Of a stretch of 64,000 nt of DNA, positions 43,525 through 52,034 are shown one piece after another; position 1 is the stretch's first letter, and each line of letters opens with the position of its first letter. The notes under the pieces are model-generated. The model was not told where the DNA came from and ran no database searches. It saw nothing but the letters and a program-made list of their open reading frames with translations. The position numbers were made by a program, and so were the translations under genes. Source of the stretch: Halomarina ordinaria (lineage in GTDB: Archaea; Halobacteriota; Halobacteria; Halobacteriales; Haloarculaceae); NCBI RefSeq assembly GCF_030553305.1, contig NZ_JARRAH010000001.1, forward strand, positions 2,294,001 to 2,358,000, read 5' to 3'.

Positions 43525-43959
43525 ATGGAGACCGCTCGACCGACGGCTCGACCCGCGCCCGGGCGCGTCGAGTCGCGCTGGTGGTACTGGATAGCCGCCG
43601 CGGCGGCGTTCTGGGTCCTCGCGTACGTCCTCGGCGTCGTGGGGTTCGTCCTCGGCGTGGGGGCGTTCCTCGGCGGGGTGTTCTTCGACCCGACGGTGTT
43701 CGTGCCGGGGGCGTTCGGCCTGCTGTTCGTCGTCGTCGTCCCGCTCGTGCTGTTCGGCCTCCTCGTCTCGCTCGTGTTGCCGGTGGCGCTCTACCTCGAC
43801 GCCGAGGCGGTGGGCGAGGCGGGCGTCGGCTGGGAGCCGGACCCCGTGCTGTACGCGCTGGTGGCCGCCGTGGGACTGTTCGCCCAGGGCCTCCCGGTCC
43901 AGCCGGCGGTGGCGGTCTACTACCTCTACCTGCGCCGACGGCACGTCGGGACGCCGTGA
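43525..43959 (+). CDS. Small four-helix membrane protein
   Basis: A 144-residue protein with a basic N-terminus (METARPTARPAPGRVESRWWYW) and about four membrane helices (22-48, 55-85, 92-106 and 118-135). It ends YYLYLRRRHVGTP, a pattern often seen in haloarchaeal DUF8054-like membrane proteins. I do not recognise a family. GACTTATCC lies about 25-30 bp upstream of the ATG, giving a leaderless-type promoter. It is divergent from the 345-residue membrane protein and 80 nt upstream of hemC. Confidence 0.65.
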   Translation: METARPTARPAPGRVESRWWYWIAAAAAFWVLAYVLGVVGFVLGVGAFLGGVFFDPTVFVPGAFGLLFVVVVPLVLFGLLVSLVLPVALYLDAEAVGEAGVGWEPDPVLYALVAAVGLFAQGLPVQPAVAVYYLYLRRRHVGTP

Positions 43960-44039
43960 CCCCGTGCGACGGCGTGACGCCCTGACGCGGTGAAGCGGCC
44001 ATAGAACCGCTTTTCCGTCCGCACGGTCGAGTGACGGGT

Positions 44040-45152
44040 ATGACTCCACGCGGCCAGACGCTCCGCCTCGCGACGCGCGGGTCCGACCTCGCGCTCCGAC
44101 AGGCGGGAGAGGTACGGGCCGCCCTCGAATCCAGCCGACGCGACGTGGAACTCGTCGAGGTGGAGACGCGGGGCGACCAGATACGGGACGAACTCATCCA
44201 CCGCCTCGGGAAGACCGGCGCGTTCGTCCGGAGCCTCGACGAACAGGTGCTCGACGGGTCGGTGGACGCGGCCGTCCACTCGATGAAGGACATGCCGACC
44301 GAGTTCCCCCCGGACCTCGTCGTCGCCGGCGTCCCCGCCCGCGCGAGCGCCCGCGACGTCCTCGTCACGCCCGACGGGGCCCCGCTCGCCGACCTCCCCT
44401 CCGGGGCGACGGTCGGGACGGGAAGCCTCCGGCGGAAGGCCCAGTTGCTCGCCGAACGCCCGGACCTCGACGTCAGGCCGCTCCGGGGGAACGTCGATAC
44501 CCGCGCGGAGAAACTGCTCGCGCCGTCGCTCCAGCGCCGCCACGAGGCACGCTTCGACGCCGAGGAGGAGGACGAGGGGACCTACGAGCGCAGCCCCGAG
44601 GAGTGGTTCGACGACCTCTCGGAACTCGAACGTCGCGCGCTCGGGCGCGAGGTGGACGTCGAGTTCGACGCCATCGTCCTCGCGGAGGCGGGCCTCCACC
44701 GCTCCGGCCTCACGGGGTCGCTGGAGTTCGCGCAGTTCTCGCCGACGTCGTTCGTCCCCGCGCCGGGACAGGGGGCGCTCGCCATCACCGCGCTGGAGGG
44801 CGAGGGGGCGGCGACGATTCGCTCGCACCTCGACCACCCGCCGACGCGCGTCACTACCACCGTCGAGCGGACGGTGCTGAAACACCTCGGCGGCGGCTGT
44901 ATCGCCCCCATCGGCGTCTACGCCCGCCTGCGCGGCGAGCAGGTCGACGTCGTCGCCCGCGTGCTCAGCACGGACGGAACCGAGGAGGTGCGCGAGAGCC
45001 GGTCGCTCCCCGTCGAGGACCACCACACCGCCGCCCGCCGGTTCGCCGAGGACCTCCGCGAACGGGGGGCGGCCGACCTCGTCGACGCGGCCCGCGAGGA
45101 GGCGGACGCGGACGAGCGCGACACGGCCGCCCGCGAGGACGGGGGCGAGTGA
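44040..45152 (+). CDS. hemC: Hydroxymethylbilane synthase
   Basis: A 370-residue porphobilinogen deaminase joining four porphobilinogens to hydroxymethylbilane. The cofactor-attachment cysteine is in HLGGGCIAPIGVYA (C287). The substrate-binding HSMKDMPTEFP, GTGSLRRKAQL and RPLRGNVDTR segments are intact. An acidic insertion around 180-215 (EEEDEGTYERSPEEWFDDLSE) is a halophile elaboration absent from E. coli. First gene of the hemC-sumT-hemD operon; ATG at 44040, with GTG at 44031 possible. Confidence 0.95.
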   Translation: MTPRGQTLRLATRGSDLALRQAGEVRAALESSRRDVELVEVETRGDQIRDELIHRLGKTGAFVRSLDEQVLDGSVDAAVHSMKDMPTEFPPDLVVAGVPARASARDVLVTPDGAPLADLPSGATVGTGSLRRKAQLLAERPDLDVRPLRGNVDTRAEKLLAPSLQRRHEARFDAEEEDEGTYERSPEEWFDDLSELERRALGREVDVEFDAIVLAEAGLHRSGLTGSLEFAQFSPTSFVPAPGQGALAITALEGEGAATIRSHLDHPPTRVTTTVERTVLKHLGGGCIAPIGVYARLRGEQVDVVARVLSTDGTEEVRESRSLPVEDHHTAARRFAEDLRERGAADLVDAAREEADADERDTAAREDGGE

Positions 45153-45153
45153 G

Positions 45154-45945
45154 ATGAGCGAGGACACTCCGGGTCGGGTCTCCCTCGTCGGGAGCGGTCC
45201 CGGCGACCCCGACCTGCTGACGGTGAAGGCCCGTCGACTGCTGGAGGACGCCGACGTCGTCCTCCACGACAAACTCCCCGGTCCGGCGATACTCGACCTG
45301 ATACCAGAGGACCGCCGCGAGGACGTGGGTAAGCGCGCCGGCGGCGAGCGCACCTCCCAGGAATACACGAACGACCGGCTGGTCGAACTCGCACGCGAGG
45401 GAAAGCACGTCGTCCGGTTGAAGGGCGGCGACCCGTTCGTCTTCGGCCGCGGCGGCGAGGAGGCCGAACACCTCGCGGCCAGCGGCGTCCCCTTCGAGGT
45501 GGTCCCCGGCGTGACGAGCGCCGTCGCCGGGCCGGCCGTCGCCGGCATCCCGGTGACCCACCGCGACCACGCCTCCTCGGTGACGTTCGTGACGGGCCAC
45601 GAGGACCCGACGAAGCCCGAGTCGGCGGTCGACTGGGGGGCGCTCGCCGCCACCGGCGGGACGCTCGTCGTGCTGATGGGGGTCGGCAAACTCCCCGAGT
45701 ACACCCGCGAACTCCGCGAGGCGGGCCTGAGCGACGACACCCCGGTGGCGCTCGTCGAGCGTGCGACGTGGCCCGACCAGCGCGTCGCGGTCGGCACCCT
45801 GGCCGACATCGTCGACGTCCGGGACCGTGAGGGCATCTCGCCGCCGGCCATCACCGTCGTCGGCGAGGTGGCGGGGACGCGCGAACGCCTGCTCGACTTC
45901 CTCGCGAACGGACGCGGCGCGGACGACGAGGTGTTCGGGGCGTGA
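45154..45945 (+). CDS. cobA: Uroporphyrinogen-III C-methyltransferase
   Basis: A 263-residue SAM-dependent methyltransferase making precorrin-2 from uroporphyrinogen III, for siroheme, cobalamin and the archaeal alternative heme route. The SAM-binding VGSGPGDPDLLTVKARRLLEDADVV and LKGGDPFVFGRGGEEAEHL motifs are clear, and GVTSAVAGPAVAGIPVTHRDHASSV follows. It starts one nucleotide after hemC and overlaps hemD by 4 nt. No SirC or HemD fusion is present. Confidence 0.95.
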   Translation: MSEDTPGRVSLVGSGPGDPDLLTVKARRLLEDADVVLHDKLPGPAILDLIPEDRREDVGKRAGGERTSQEYTNDRLVELAREGKHVVRLKGGDPFVFGRGGEEAEHLAASGVPFEVVPGVTSAVAGPAVAGIPVTHRDHASSVTFVTGHEDPTKPESAVDWGALAATGGTLVVLMGVGKLPEYTRELREAGLSDDTPVALVERATWPDQRVAVGTLADIVDVRDREGISPPAITVVGEVAGTRERLLDFLANGRGADDEVFGA

Positions 45946-46670
45946 GGGTCGCGTTCTTCCGGCCCGACGACGAGCGCCGCACCCGTGCGGAAGCGCTCCT
46001 CTCGGAACTGGGCGCCACCCCCGTCGCCGACCCGATGCTGGCCGTCGAACCGACCGGCGCGACCCCCCGGACCGACGCCGACGCCGCCGTCCTCACGAGC
46101 AAGACGGGCGTCGAACTCGCGAGCGAGGGCGGGTGGGAACCGGCAGACGGGACGACGGTCTGTGCCATCGGCGACCGGACGGCGGCCGTCCTCCGCGAGC
46201 ACGGCTACAGTGTGGACGTCGTCCCGGCGGAGTTCTCCTCGTCGGGGCTGGTGGCGACGCTCCGCGACCGGATCGACGGGGCGCGCGTCGAGGTCGCCCG
46301 TAGCGACCACGGCTCGCCCGTGCTCACCGACGGACTGAACGACGCGGGGGCGTACGTCCACGAGACGGTGCTGTACGAACTCGTCCGTCCGCCCGAGGCG
46401 GGCGACTCGGCGGACTTCGCGGCGACTGGCGACCTCGACGCGGCGCTGTTCACCTCCTCGCTCACCGTCGCGCACTTCCTCGAGGCCGCCGAGGCACGCG
46501 GCGTTCGGGAAGCGGCCGTGGAGGGGCTGAACGGGGCCGTCGTCGGCGCCATCGGCGAACCGACGCGGGTGCAGGCCGAGGGAGCGGGCATCGCGGTCGA
46601 CGTCGTCCCCGACCGGGCGACGTTCGAGGCGCTCGCGCGGGCGGCGCTCGCCCGCCTCGACGGGTCGTGA
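45942..46670 (+). CDS. hemD: Uroporphyrinogen-III synthase
   Basis: A 242-residue two-domain enzyme closing hydroxymethylbilane to uroporphyrinogen III. Sequence conservation in this family is low. The cues are AVLTSKTGVELASEGGW, TVCAIGDRTAAVLREHGY and DAALFTSSLTVAHFLEAAEARG, plus the position at the end of the hemC-sumT operon. A GTG start at 45942 overlaps the sumT stop (GTGA). The N-terminus RVAFFRPDDERRTRAEALLSELG has the classic strand and helix of domain 1. Confidence 0.93.
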   Translation: MRVAFFRPDDERRTRAEALLSELGATPVADPMLAVEPTGATPRTDADAAVLTSKTGVELASEGGWEPADGTTVCAIGDRTAAVLREHGYSVDVVPAEFSSSGLVATLRDRIDGARVEVARSDHGSPVLTDGLNDAGAYVHETVLYELVRPPEAGDSADFAATGDLDAALFTSSLTVAHFLEAAEARGVREAAVEGLNGAVVGAIGEPTRVQAEGAGIAVDVVPDRATFEALARAALARLDGS

Positions 46671-46736
46671 GTCCCACCCCGATTGCCGGGCCCGTCAGGG
46701 GTATCGGGGTTCGGTGACAGCGTTGAGACGGTCCGC

Positions 46737-47939
46737 GTGAGTCGGCGTTCGCGAGGCGCGTCGGGGAGTTGGCGGTCGGTCGCGGCGGTCGCCGGCTGGC
46801 AGACCGCCGCGAGCCTCTGTTACTACAGTATCTTCGCCGCGACGGGGTTCGTCCGGGAGGCGTTCGACCTCTCGGCGACGCTCGTCGGCGTCTTCCTCAC
46901 GGCGGCGCTCCTCGGGTACACGGTGGCGCTCTTCCCGAGCGGCGCGGCCGTCGACGCCCTCGGCGAGAAGCGCGTGATGGTCGCGGGGCTGGTCGCGCTG
47001 AGCGTCGCCGCCCTCTGCGTCTCGGTCGCCCCGTCGTACGCCCTGTTGTTGCTCGCGGGCACCCTCCTCGGGTCGGCCTACTCGACGGCGATGCCGGGGT
47101 CGAACCGGGGGATCGTCGCCAGCGCGCCGGCCGGCCGCGAGAACCTCGCCATGGGGGTGAAGCAGGTCGGCGTCACCGCCGGGAGCGGCGCGGCGTCGCT
47201 CGTCGTGACGGGCGTCGCGGCCGTCGCCGCCTGGCAGGCCGGGTTCTGGGTGGTCGCGGCGCTCGCCGGCGGCTACGCCCTCGGCTTCGTCGCGCTGTAC
47301 GACGGCACCGAGGGGTCCGGGCGACTCGCGTGGCCGGACCTCTCCGGCCTCGGTGCGAACCGTCCCTACGTCCTCCTGGTCGTCGCGGGGCTGTTCGTCG
47401 GCGCGACCATCTTCACCACGCTCGGCTACGTCGTCCTCTACGTCGAGGACGTGGTCGGGGGGAGCGTCGCCGCGGGTGGGGTCGTCCTCGCGCTCGCGCA
47501 GGTGACCGGGAGCGTCGGGCGCGTCGCCGCGGGCGGCCTCGCCGACCGACTGGGCGGGGCGCGCGGCGCCGCCACCGTCGCGCTCGTCCAGGTGGGCGTC
47601 GCCGCCGGCCTGTTCGTCCTGCTCGCGCGCGGCACCGCCTCGCTCGCCGTCGCGTCGCTCCTGTTCGCCGGCGTCGGCGTCTCCGTCCTCGGGTCGACGG
47701 GCGTCTTCTACTCCTGCCTGAGCGACCTCGTGCGCGCGGAGGACATCGGCGCGGCGACCGCCGGCGGGCAGACGGCCATCAACGTCGGCGGCCTCGCTGC
47801 CCCGCCGCTGTTCGGCCTCCTCGCCGACGGGGTAGGGTACGCTGCCGGGTGGTGGCTGCTTGCGGGCTGTTCGGTCGCCGCGACGCTGTTGCTCGTCGCG
47901 GTCAGGCGCGACCTCCGCGGTCCCGGAACGAGAGTTTAA
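46737..47939 (+). CDS. MFS transporter
   Basis: A 400-residue major facilitator with twelve predicted helices. The loop 2-3 motif is ALFPSGAAVDALGEKRVMVAG. Further cues are GSNRGIVASAPAGRENLAMGVKQVG and a second-half DRLGGARGAATVALV loop. No family-specific substrate cue is seen. Start chosen at GTG 46737 (VSRRSRGASGSWRSV); the preceding TTG at 46683 would add an unlikely stretch. Located 66 nt after hemD; a role in heme or precursor transport is possible but unsupported. Confidence 0.83.
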   Translation: MSRRSRGASGSWRSVAAVAGWQTAASLCYYSIFAATGFVREAFDLSATLVGVFLTAALLGYTVALFPSGAAVDALGEKRVMVAGLVALSVAALCVSVAPSYALLLLAGTLLGSAYSTAMPGSNRGIVASAPAGRENLAMGVKQVGVTAGSGAASLVVTGVAAVAAWQAGFWVVAALAGGYALGFVALYDGTEGSGRLAWPDLSGLGANRPYVLLVVAGLFVGATIFTTLGYVVLYVEDVVGGSVAAGGVVLALAQVTGSVGRVAAGGLADRLGGARGAATVALVQVGVAAGLFVLLARGTASLAVASLLFAGVGVSVLGSTGVFYSCLSDLVRAEDIGAATAGGQTAINVGGLAAPPLFGLLADGVGYAAGWWLLAGCSVAATLLLVAVRRDLRGPGTRV

Positions 47940-47965
47940 ATCGCGGGAGGGACCTACGCCACACC

Positions 47966-49372
47966 GTGACCGGCCCCGTTCCCGCCCTCGACGACGCCGC
48001 CGCCGCCTGTGCCGACCGACTGCGCGAGGCCGACTCCGTCCTGCTCGCCTCCCACATCGACGCCGACGGCCTCACGAGCGCCGCCGTCGCGAGCGCGGCC
48101 CTCGCGCGCGCCGGCATCGACTTCGAGACGGTGTTCAAGAAGCAACTCGACGCCCACGAGGTCGCCACCATCGCCGCGACCGACCACGAGACGGTGCTGT
48201 TCACCGACTTCGGCAGCGGCCAGCTCGACGACATCGCCCGACACGAGGCGGCCGGCGACTTCACGCCCATCGTCGCCGACCACCACCGACCGGCGGACGC
48301 CGAGACCGAGTTCCACCTCAACCCGCTGCTGTTCGGCCTCGACGGCGCGAGCGAACTCTCCGGTGCGGGCGCGGCGTACGTCCTCGCGCGGGCGCTCGAA
48401 GGCGAGGGCGACAACCGCGACCTCGCCGCACTCGCCGTCGTCGGCGCCGTCGGCGACATGCAGGCCTCGGAGGGCGCGCTCCACGGCGCTAACGAGGGCA
48501 TCGTCTGCGAGGGGGTCGAGGCGGACGTCATCGGGGAGGCGACGGACCTCGCGCTCTACGGCCGCCAGACCCGCCCGCTCCCGAAGCTCCTCCAGTACGC
48601 CGACGTCCCCATCCCCGGCATCGCGAACAACGAGGCGGGGAGCGTCGCCTTCCTCTCGGAACTCGACGTCGACCTCAAGCGCGACGGCGAGTGGCGGACC
48701 TGGGCCGCCCTCGACGACGACGAACGACGGACGGTCGTCAGCGCGCTCCTCCGGCGCGCCGTCACGCGCGGCGTCCCCGCCCACCGTATCGACGACCTCG
48801 TCGGCACCTCCTACACCCTGCTCGACGAGACGGTAGGGACCGAACTGCGCGACGCCAGCGAGTACTCGACGCTCCTCAACGCCACCGCGCGCTACGAGCG
48901 CGCCGACGTCGGCCTCGCGGTCTGTCTCGGCGACCGGGACGGGGCGCTCGACCGCGCGCGCGACCTGCTGCGCAACCACCGGCGCAACCTCTCGGAGGGC
49001 CTGCGCTGGGTGCAGAACGAGGGCGTCACCCGCGAGGAGCACCTCCAGTGGTTCGACGCCGGGACCCGCATCCGCGAGACCATCGTCGGCATCGTCGCCG
49101 GGATGGCCGTCGGCACGGAGGGCATCGACCGCGACGCGCCCATCGTCGCCTTCGCCTCGAAGAGCGACGAGGAGACGAAGGTCTCCGCCCGCGGGACGCA
49201 CGCACTCGTGCGACGTGGCCTCGACCTCTCGACGGTGATGGGCGAGGCGAGCGCGAGCGTCGGCGGAAAGGGCGGCGGCCACGACGTCGCCGCCGGCGCG
49301 ACCATCCCCGCCGGGAGCGAGCGGGCGTTCGTCGAGTGCGCGAACCGGATTATCGGCGAACAGCTGGAGTAG
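47966..49372 (+). CDS. DHH/DHHA1 phosphoesterase (RecJ-like)
   Basis: A 468-residue protein with DHH motifs I SHIDADGLTSAAV, II LFTDFGSGQ and III IVADHHRPAD. The GDMQ acidic residue is in VVGAVGDMQ, and a DHHA1 domain ends in ASVGGKGGGHDVAAGATIP. This is the archaeal RecJ-like single-strand exonuclease/phosphodiesterase group, one of several per haloarchaeal genome. It is not the RecJ that forms part of CMG (Cdc45/GAN) with certainty. Start GTG at 47966 right after the MFS gene. Confidence 0.88.
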   Translation: MTGPVPALDDAAAACADRLREADSVLLASHIDADGLTSAAVASAALARAGIDFETVFKKQLDAHEVATIAATDHETVLFTDFGSGQLDDIARHEAAGDFTPIVADHHRPADAETEFHLNPLLFGLDGASELSGAGAAYVLARALEGEGDNRDLAALAVVGAVGDMQASEGALHGANEGIVCEGVEADVIGEATDLALYGRQTRPLPKLLQYADVPIPGIANNEAGSVAFLSELDVDLKRDGEWRTWAALDDDERRTVVSALLRRAVTRGVPAHRIDDLVGTSYTLLDETVGTELRDASEYSTLLNATARYERADVGLAVCLGDRDGALDRARDLLRNHRRNLSEGLRWVQNEGVTREEHLQWFDAGTRIRETIVGIVAGMAVGTEGIDRDAPIVAFASKSDEETKVSARGTHALVRRGLDLSTVMGEASASVGGKGGGHDVAAGATIPAGSERAFVECANRIIGEQLE

Positions 49373-49653
49373 GGCGTCCATCGGCGGGTTCTGTCGGCTC
49401 CTCGGACGTGAACGGTCGTCACCGGGCCGATGGCGATACACCCTATCCGACGATACGAAATCAGTTGCGACGGGCCGTTGCCGGAGTGCACACGACCAGA
49501 GCGTGCCGACTTGAGAGGGGTCGGTAGCGAGACCGCTCCCGCGGACCCCGTTGCGGCCCGTGACGAGCACGCCGAATCGCGCGTGTGTTTCCGCTACTCC
49601 CTGCGCACCGGCAAACGATGAAGAGCGTGGGAAGCGAAGGCAGGTGCTGTGAG

Positions 49654-50550
49654 ATGTACACCCGAATCGTAATCGCCGTCGACGGGAGCGACGAGGCGAA
49701 GGAGGCGGCGAGGCGTGGTCTCGAACTCGCGCGTGTCTTCGAGGCATCCGTCGACGTTCTCCACGTCGTCGAGCGGAAGGCACTCCGGTTGACGACGGCG
49801 GGCGACGAGCGGGACCGGCTTCGAGAACGGGGCCGGGCCGTCCTCACCGAGATAGCGGACCTCGCGTCGGACCTCGGCCAGCCCGTGGAGACGGAACTCC
49901 GCGAGGGAAAGCCCGCAGCCGAGGTGAGCGACTTCGCCTCGGAGCGGGGTGCCGACCTCGTCGTCGTGGGACGACAGGGGACGACCGGCCTCGGAAGACG
50001 CCTCCTCGGCGGCGTCACCGAGCAGGTCCTCCACCGGAGTGACGTCCCCGTGTTCGTCGTGCCCGACGGTGACCAGGGACCCGTCACGTCGAGCACCTAC
50101 ACCCGTCTCCTCCTCCCGACCGACGGGAGCGAAAACGCCGACGCCGCCGCCCGGCACGGGACGTCGCTCGCTCGGCAGTACGGGGCTGCCGTCCACGTCC
50201 TGAACGTCGTCGATATCCAGGCGGCCGGCGGGCTGTTCAGTGCGGGTGGTCTCGAGAAGGAGTTCGTCGACCGACTCGAGTCGAGGGGGAGAGACGCCGT
50301 CCAGCGAGTCGAACGAGCCGTCGGCGAGACCGCCCCCGAGCTGGACGTCGAGACTGCCGTCGTTCGGACGACGTCGTTCGACGGTGTCGCTCCGGAGATT
50401 CGCGAGTACGTCGCCGACCAGGCGATCGACGCGGTGGTGATGGGGTCGCACGGCCGGTCGAATCTCGGGCGTCAGTTGCTCGGCAGCGTCGCCTCGACGG
50501 TCCTGCGGACGGTCGACGTCCCGGTCCTGGTCGTCAAACGGGAGTCGTAG
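49654..50550 (+). CDS. Tandem universal stress protein
   Basis: A 298-residue protein with two UspA domains. The first is MYTRIVIAVDGSDEAKEAARRG to about residue 140, with the ATP motif GRQGTTGLGRRLLGGV. The second is YTRLLLPTDGSENADAAARHG to the end, with GSHGRSNLGRQLLGSV. Both nucleotide loops fit the ATP-binding subclass. ATG at 49654 was preferred over an upstream start that adds MKSVGSEGRCCE-like sequence. It is preceded by a 281-bp gap with no gene. Confidence 0.92.
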   Translation: MYTRIVIAVDGSDEAKEAARRGLELARVFEASVDVLHVVERKALRLTTAGDERDRLRERGRAVLTEIADLASDLGQPVETELREGKPAAEVSDFASERGADLVVVGRQGTTGLGRRLLGGVTEQVLHRSDVPVFVVPDGDQGPVTSSTYTRLLLPTDGSENADAAARHGTSLARQYGAAVHVLNVVDIQAAGGLFSAGGLEKEFVDRLESRGRDAVQRVERAVGETAPELDVETAVVRTTSFDGVAPEIREYVADQAIDAVVMGSHGRSNLGRQLLGSVASTVLRTVDVPVLVVKRES

Positions 50551-50618
50551 GGGTCACGCGGACGTACGGTCACACGAACTCGCGTCGTTCGGTGCCTCTG
50601 CTCCCCGACCGCTCGCGC

Positions 50619-50978
50619 CTACGCTTCGGCGTCGACGATGGACTCGCCCAGCCACTCCTCGGCCCAGGCCTCTATCTGGTCGAAGACCGGACAGAGCGAA
50701 CTCCCCTTCTCGGTGAGGCTGTAGAACGTCGCCACGGGGGCGTCCTCCTCCATGCGGCGGTTCACGAAGCCCAGTTCCTGGAGGTCGTCGAGCACGCGCG
50801 AGAGGGTGCGCGAACTCGCGCCGGTCGAGCGCTTCAGTTCGTTGAACCGCTTCTCGCCGTCCTGGAGGTCGTGGAGGACGATGAGTCGCCACTGGGAACC
50901 GATCTGCTGGAGCGAGTCGATGACGAAACACGCCTCCTCGCTGTATCGTTCGCCGGGGTCAGATGGCACTGGTGTCAC
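50619..50978 (-). CDS. HxlR-family regulator with two cysteines
   Basis: A 119-residue DUF24/HxlR winged helix. The domain core runs from CFVIDSLQQIGSQWRLIVLHDLQDG through NELKRSTGASSRTLSRVLDDLQELGFVNRR to FYSLTEKGSSLCPVF. C17 occupies the conserved N-terminal cysteine of redox-sensing HxlR proteins (YodB, CatR), and C96 near the C-terminal helix could be its disulfide partner. It is divergent from a dioxygenase/esterase pair, so it likely controls them. The start is a GTG (50978) that lies inside a palindrome. Repressor role is inferred. Confidence 0.88.
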   Translation of the reverse strand: MTPVPSDPGERYSEEACFVIDSLQQIGSQWRLIVLHDLQDGEKRFNELKRSTGASSRTLSRVLDDLQELGFVNRRMEEDAPVATFYSLTEKGSSLCPVFDQIEAWAEEWLGESIVDAEA

Positions 50979-51017
50979 CTGGTGACGGCTACGTCCGCGA
51001 ACGCATATAGCGGTTCG
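50974..51017. promoter_or_regulatory. Operator candidates between hxlR and mhqO
   Basis: GTCACC-T-GGTGAC (50974-50986) is a perfect 6-bp inverted repeat overlapping the hxlR start codon. CGAACGC-ATATA-GCGGTTCG (50998-51017) is an imperfect palindrome around a TATA-like centre. Both sit in the 105-bp divergent region, placed for control of the two promoters. Binding by the HxlR product is inference. Confidence 0.5.
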
Positions 51018-51083
51018 GATGCGTATCTGGTAACGTCGTGAAACCAGTCGGGGCGACCCGACGCACTACTCACCACTCACACC

Positions 51084-52034
51084 ATGACAGACACCATCCC
51101 CGGACTCCACCACGTGACGGCCATCGCGAGCGACCCGCAGGCGAACGTCGACTTCTACACCGACGTCCTCGGCCTGCGCCTCGTCAAGCGTACCGTCAAC
51201 TTCGACGACAAGTTCACCTACCACCTCTACTACGGCGACGAGACGGGCACGCCGGGCACCGTCCTGACGTTCTTCCCGTTCGCGGGGGCCGTCGGGGGAC
51301 GCGTCGGCGCCGGGCAGACGAGCGCCACGGTGTTCGTCGTCCCCCCGGAGTCGGTCGACTACTGGGTCGACCGACTCGACGACCTGGGGGTCGACCGCGA
51401 CGCGCCCGCGGAGCGCTTCGAGGAGACGGTTGTCCCCTTCCGCGACCACGACGGCCAGCCGTTCGAACTCGTCACCGGCGAGTCCGACGTCGAGCCGTGG
51501 GCGGACGGTCCCGTCCCGGCCGAGCACGCGATTCGAGGTTTCCACGGCGTGACGCTCCACTCGCTCGACGTCGACGCGACGGCCGCCGTCCTCGAGACGA
51601 TGGGCTACGAGCGCCTCGCGAGCGAGGACGCGGGCGACGGAGCGGGTGAGCGCGTCCGTTACGTCGCACCCGGCGAGCGCGCCGAGTTCGTCGACCTCGT
51701 GGGCGGCGGCGAGCGCGGTCGGCAGGGCGTCGGCACGGTCCACCACGTCGCCTTCCGGACCGACGACGACGCCTCCCAGGAGGCGTGGCGCGACCGACTC
51801 GTCGACGCCGGCATGTCGGTCACCCCCGTCAAGGACCGCCAGTACTTCCGCTCCATCTACTTCCGCGAACCCGGCGGCGTCCTGTTCGAAATCGCCACCG
51901 ACGGGCCGGGGTTCACCCGCGACGAGTCGGTCGAGGCCCTCGGGAGCGACCTGCAACTCCCGCCGTGGCTGGAGGAGGACCGCGAGACCATCGAGTCGCA
52001 ACTCCCGCCGCTCCCGGCGGGTGAGACGGCGTGA
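51084..52034 (+). CDS. Ring-cleaving dioxygenase, MhqO-like
   Basis: A 316-residue two-module VOC (vicinal oxygen chelate) protein. The first metal histidine is in GLHHVTAIASDPQANVDFYTDVLGLRLVKRTVNFDD, the second in GTVHHVAFRTDD, and the glutamate in GVLFEIATDGPGF. The proteins closest in layout are MhqO/MhqA, which open hydroquinone-type rings in quinone detoxification. It overlaps the following esterase gene by 4 nt, as in the bacterial mhq operons. Iron or manganese is the expected metal. Confidence 0.9.
   Translation: MTDTIPGLHHVTAIASDPQANVDFYTDVLGLRLVKRTVNFDDKFTYHLYYGDETGTPGTVLTFFPFAGAVGGRVGAGQTSATVFVVPPESVDYWVDRLDDLGVDRDAPAERFEETVVPFRDHDGQPFELVTGESDVEPWADGPVPAEHAIRGFHGVTLHSLDVDATAAVLETMGYERLASEDAGDGAGERVRYVAPGERAEFVDLVGGGERGRQGVGTVHHVAFRTDDDASQEAWRDRLVDAGMSVTPVKDRQYFRSIYFREPGGVLFEIATDGPGFTRDESVEALGSDLQLPPWLEEDRETIESQLPPLPAGETA

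Noticed and set aside
49373-49653. A gene in the gap before the tandem Usp
   Set aside because: Short frames here have no start context, no recognisable motif and no good codon pattern. I leave the gap as non-coding.
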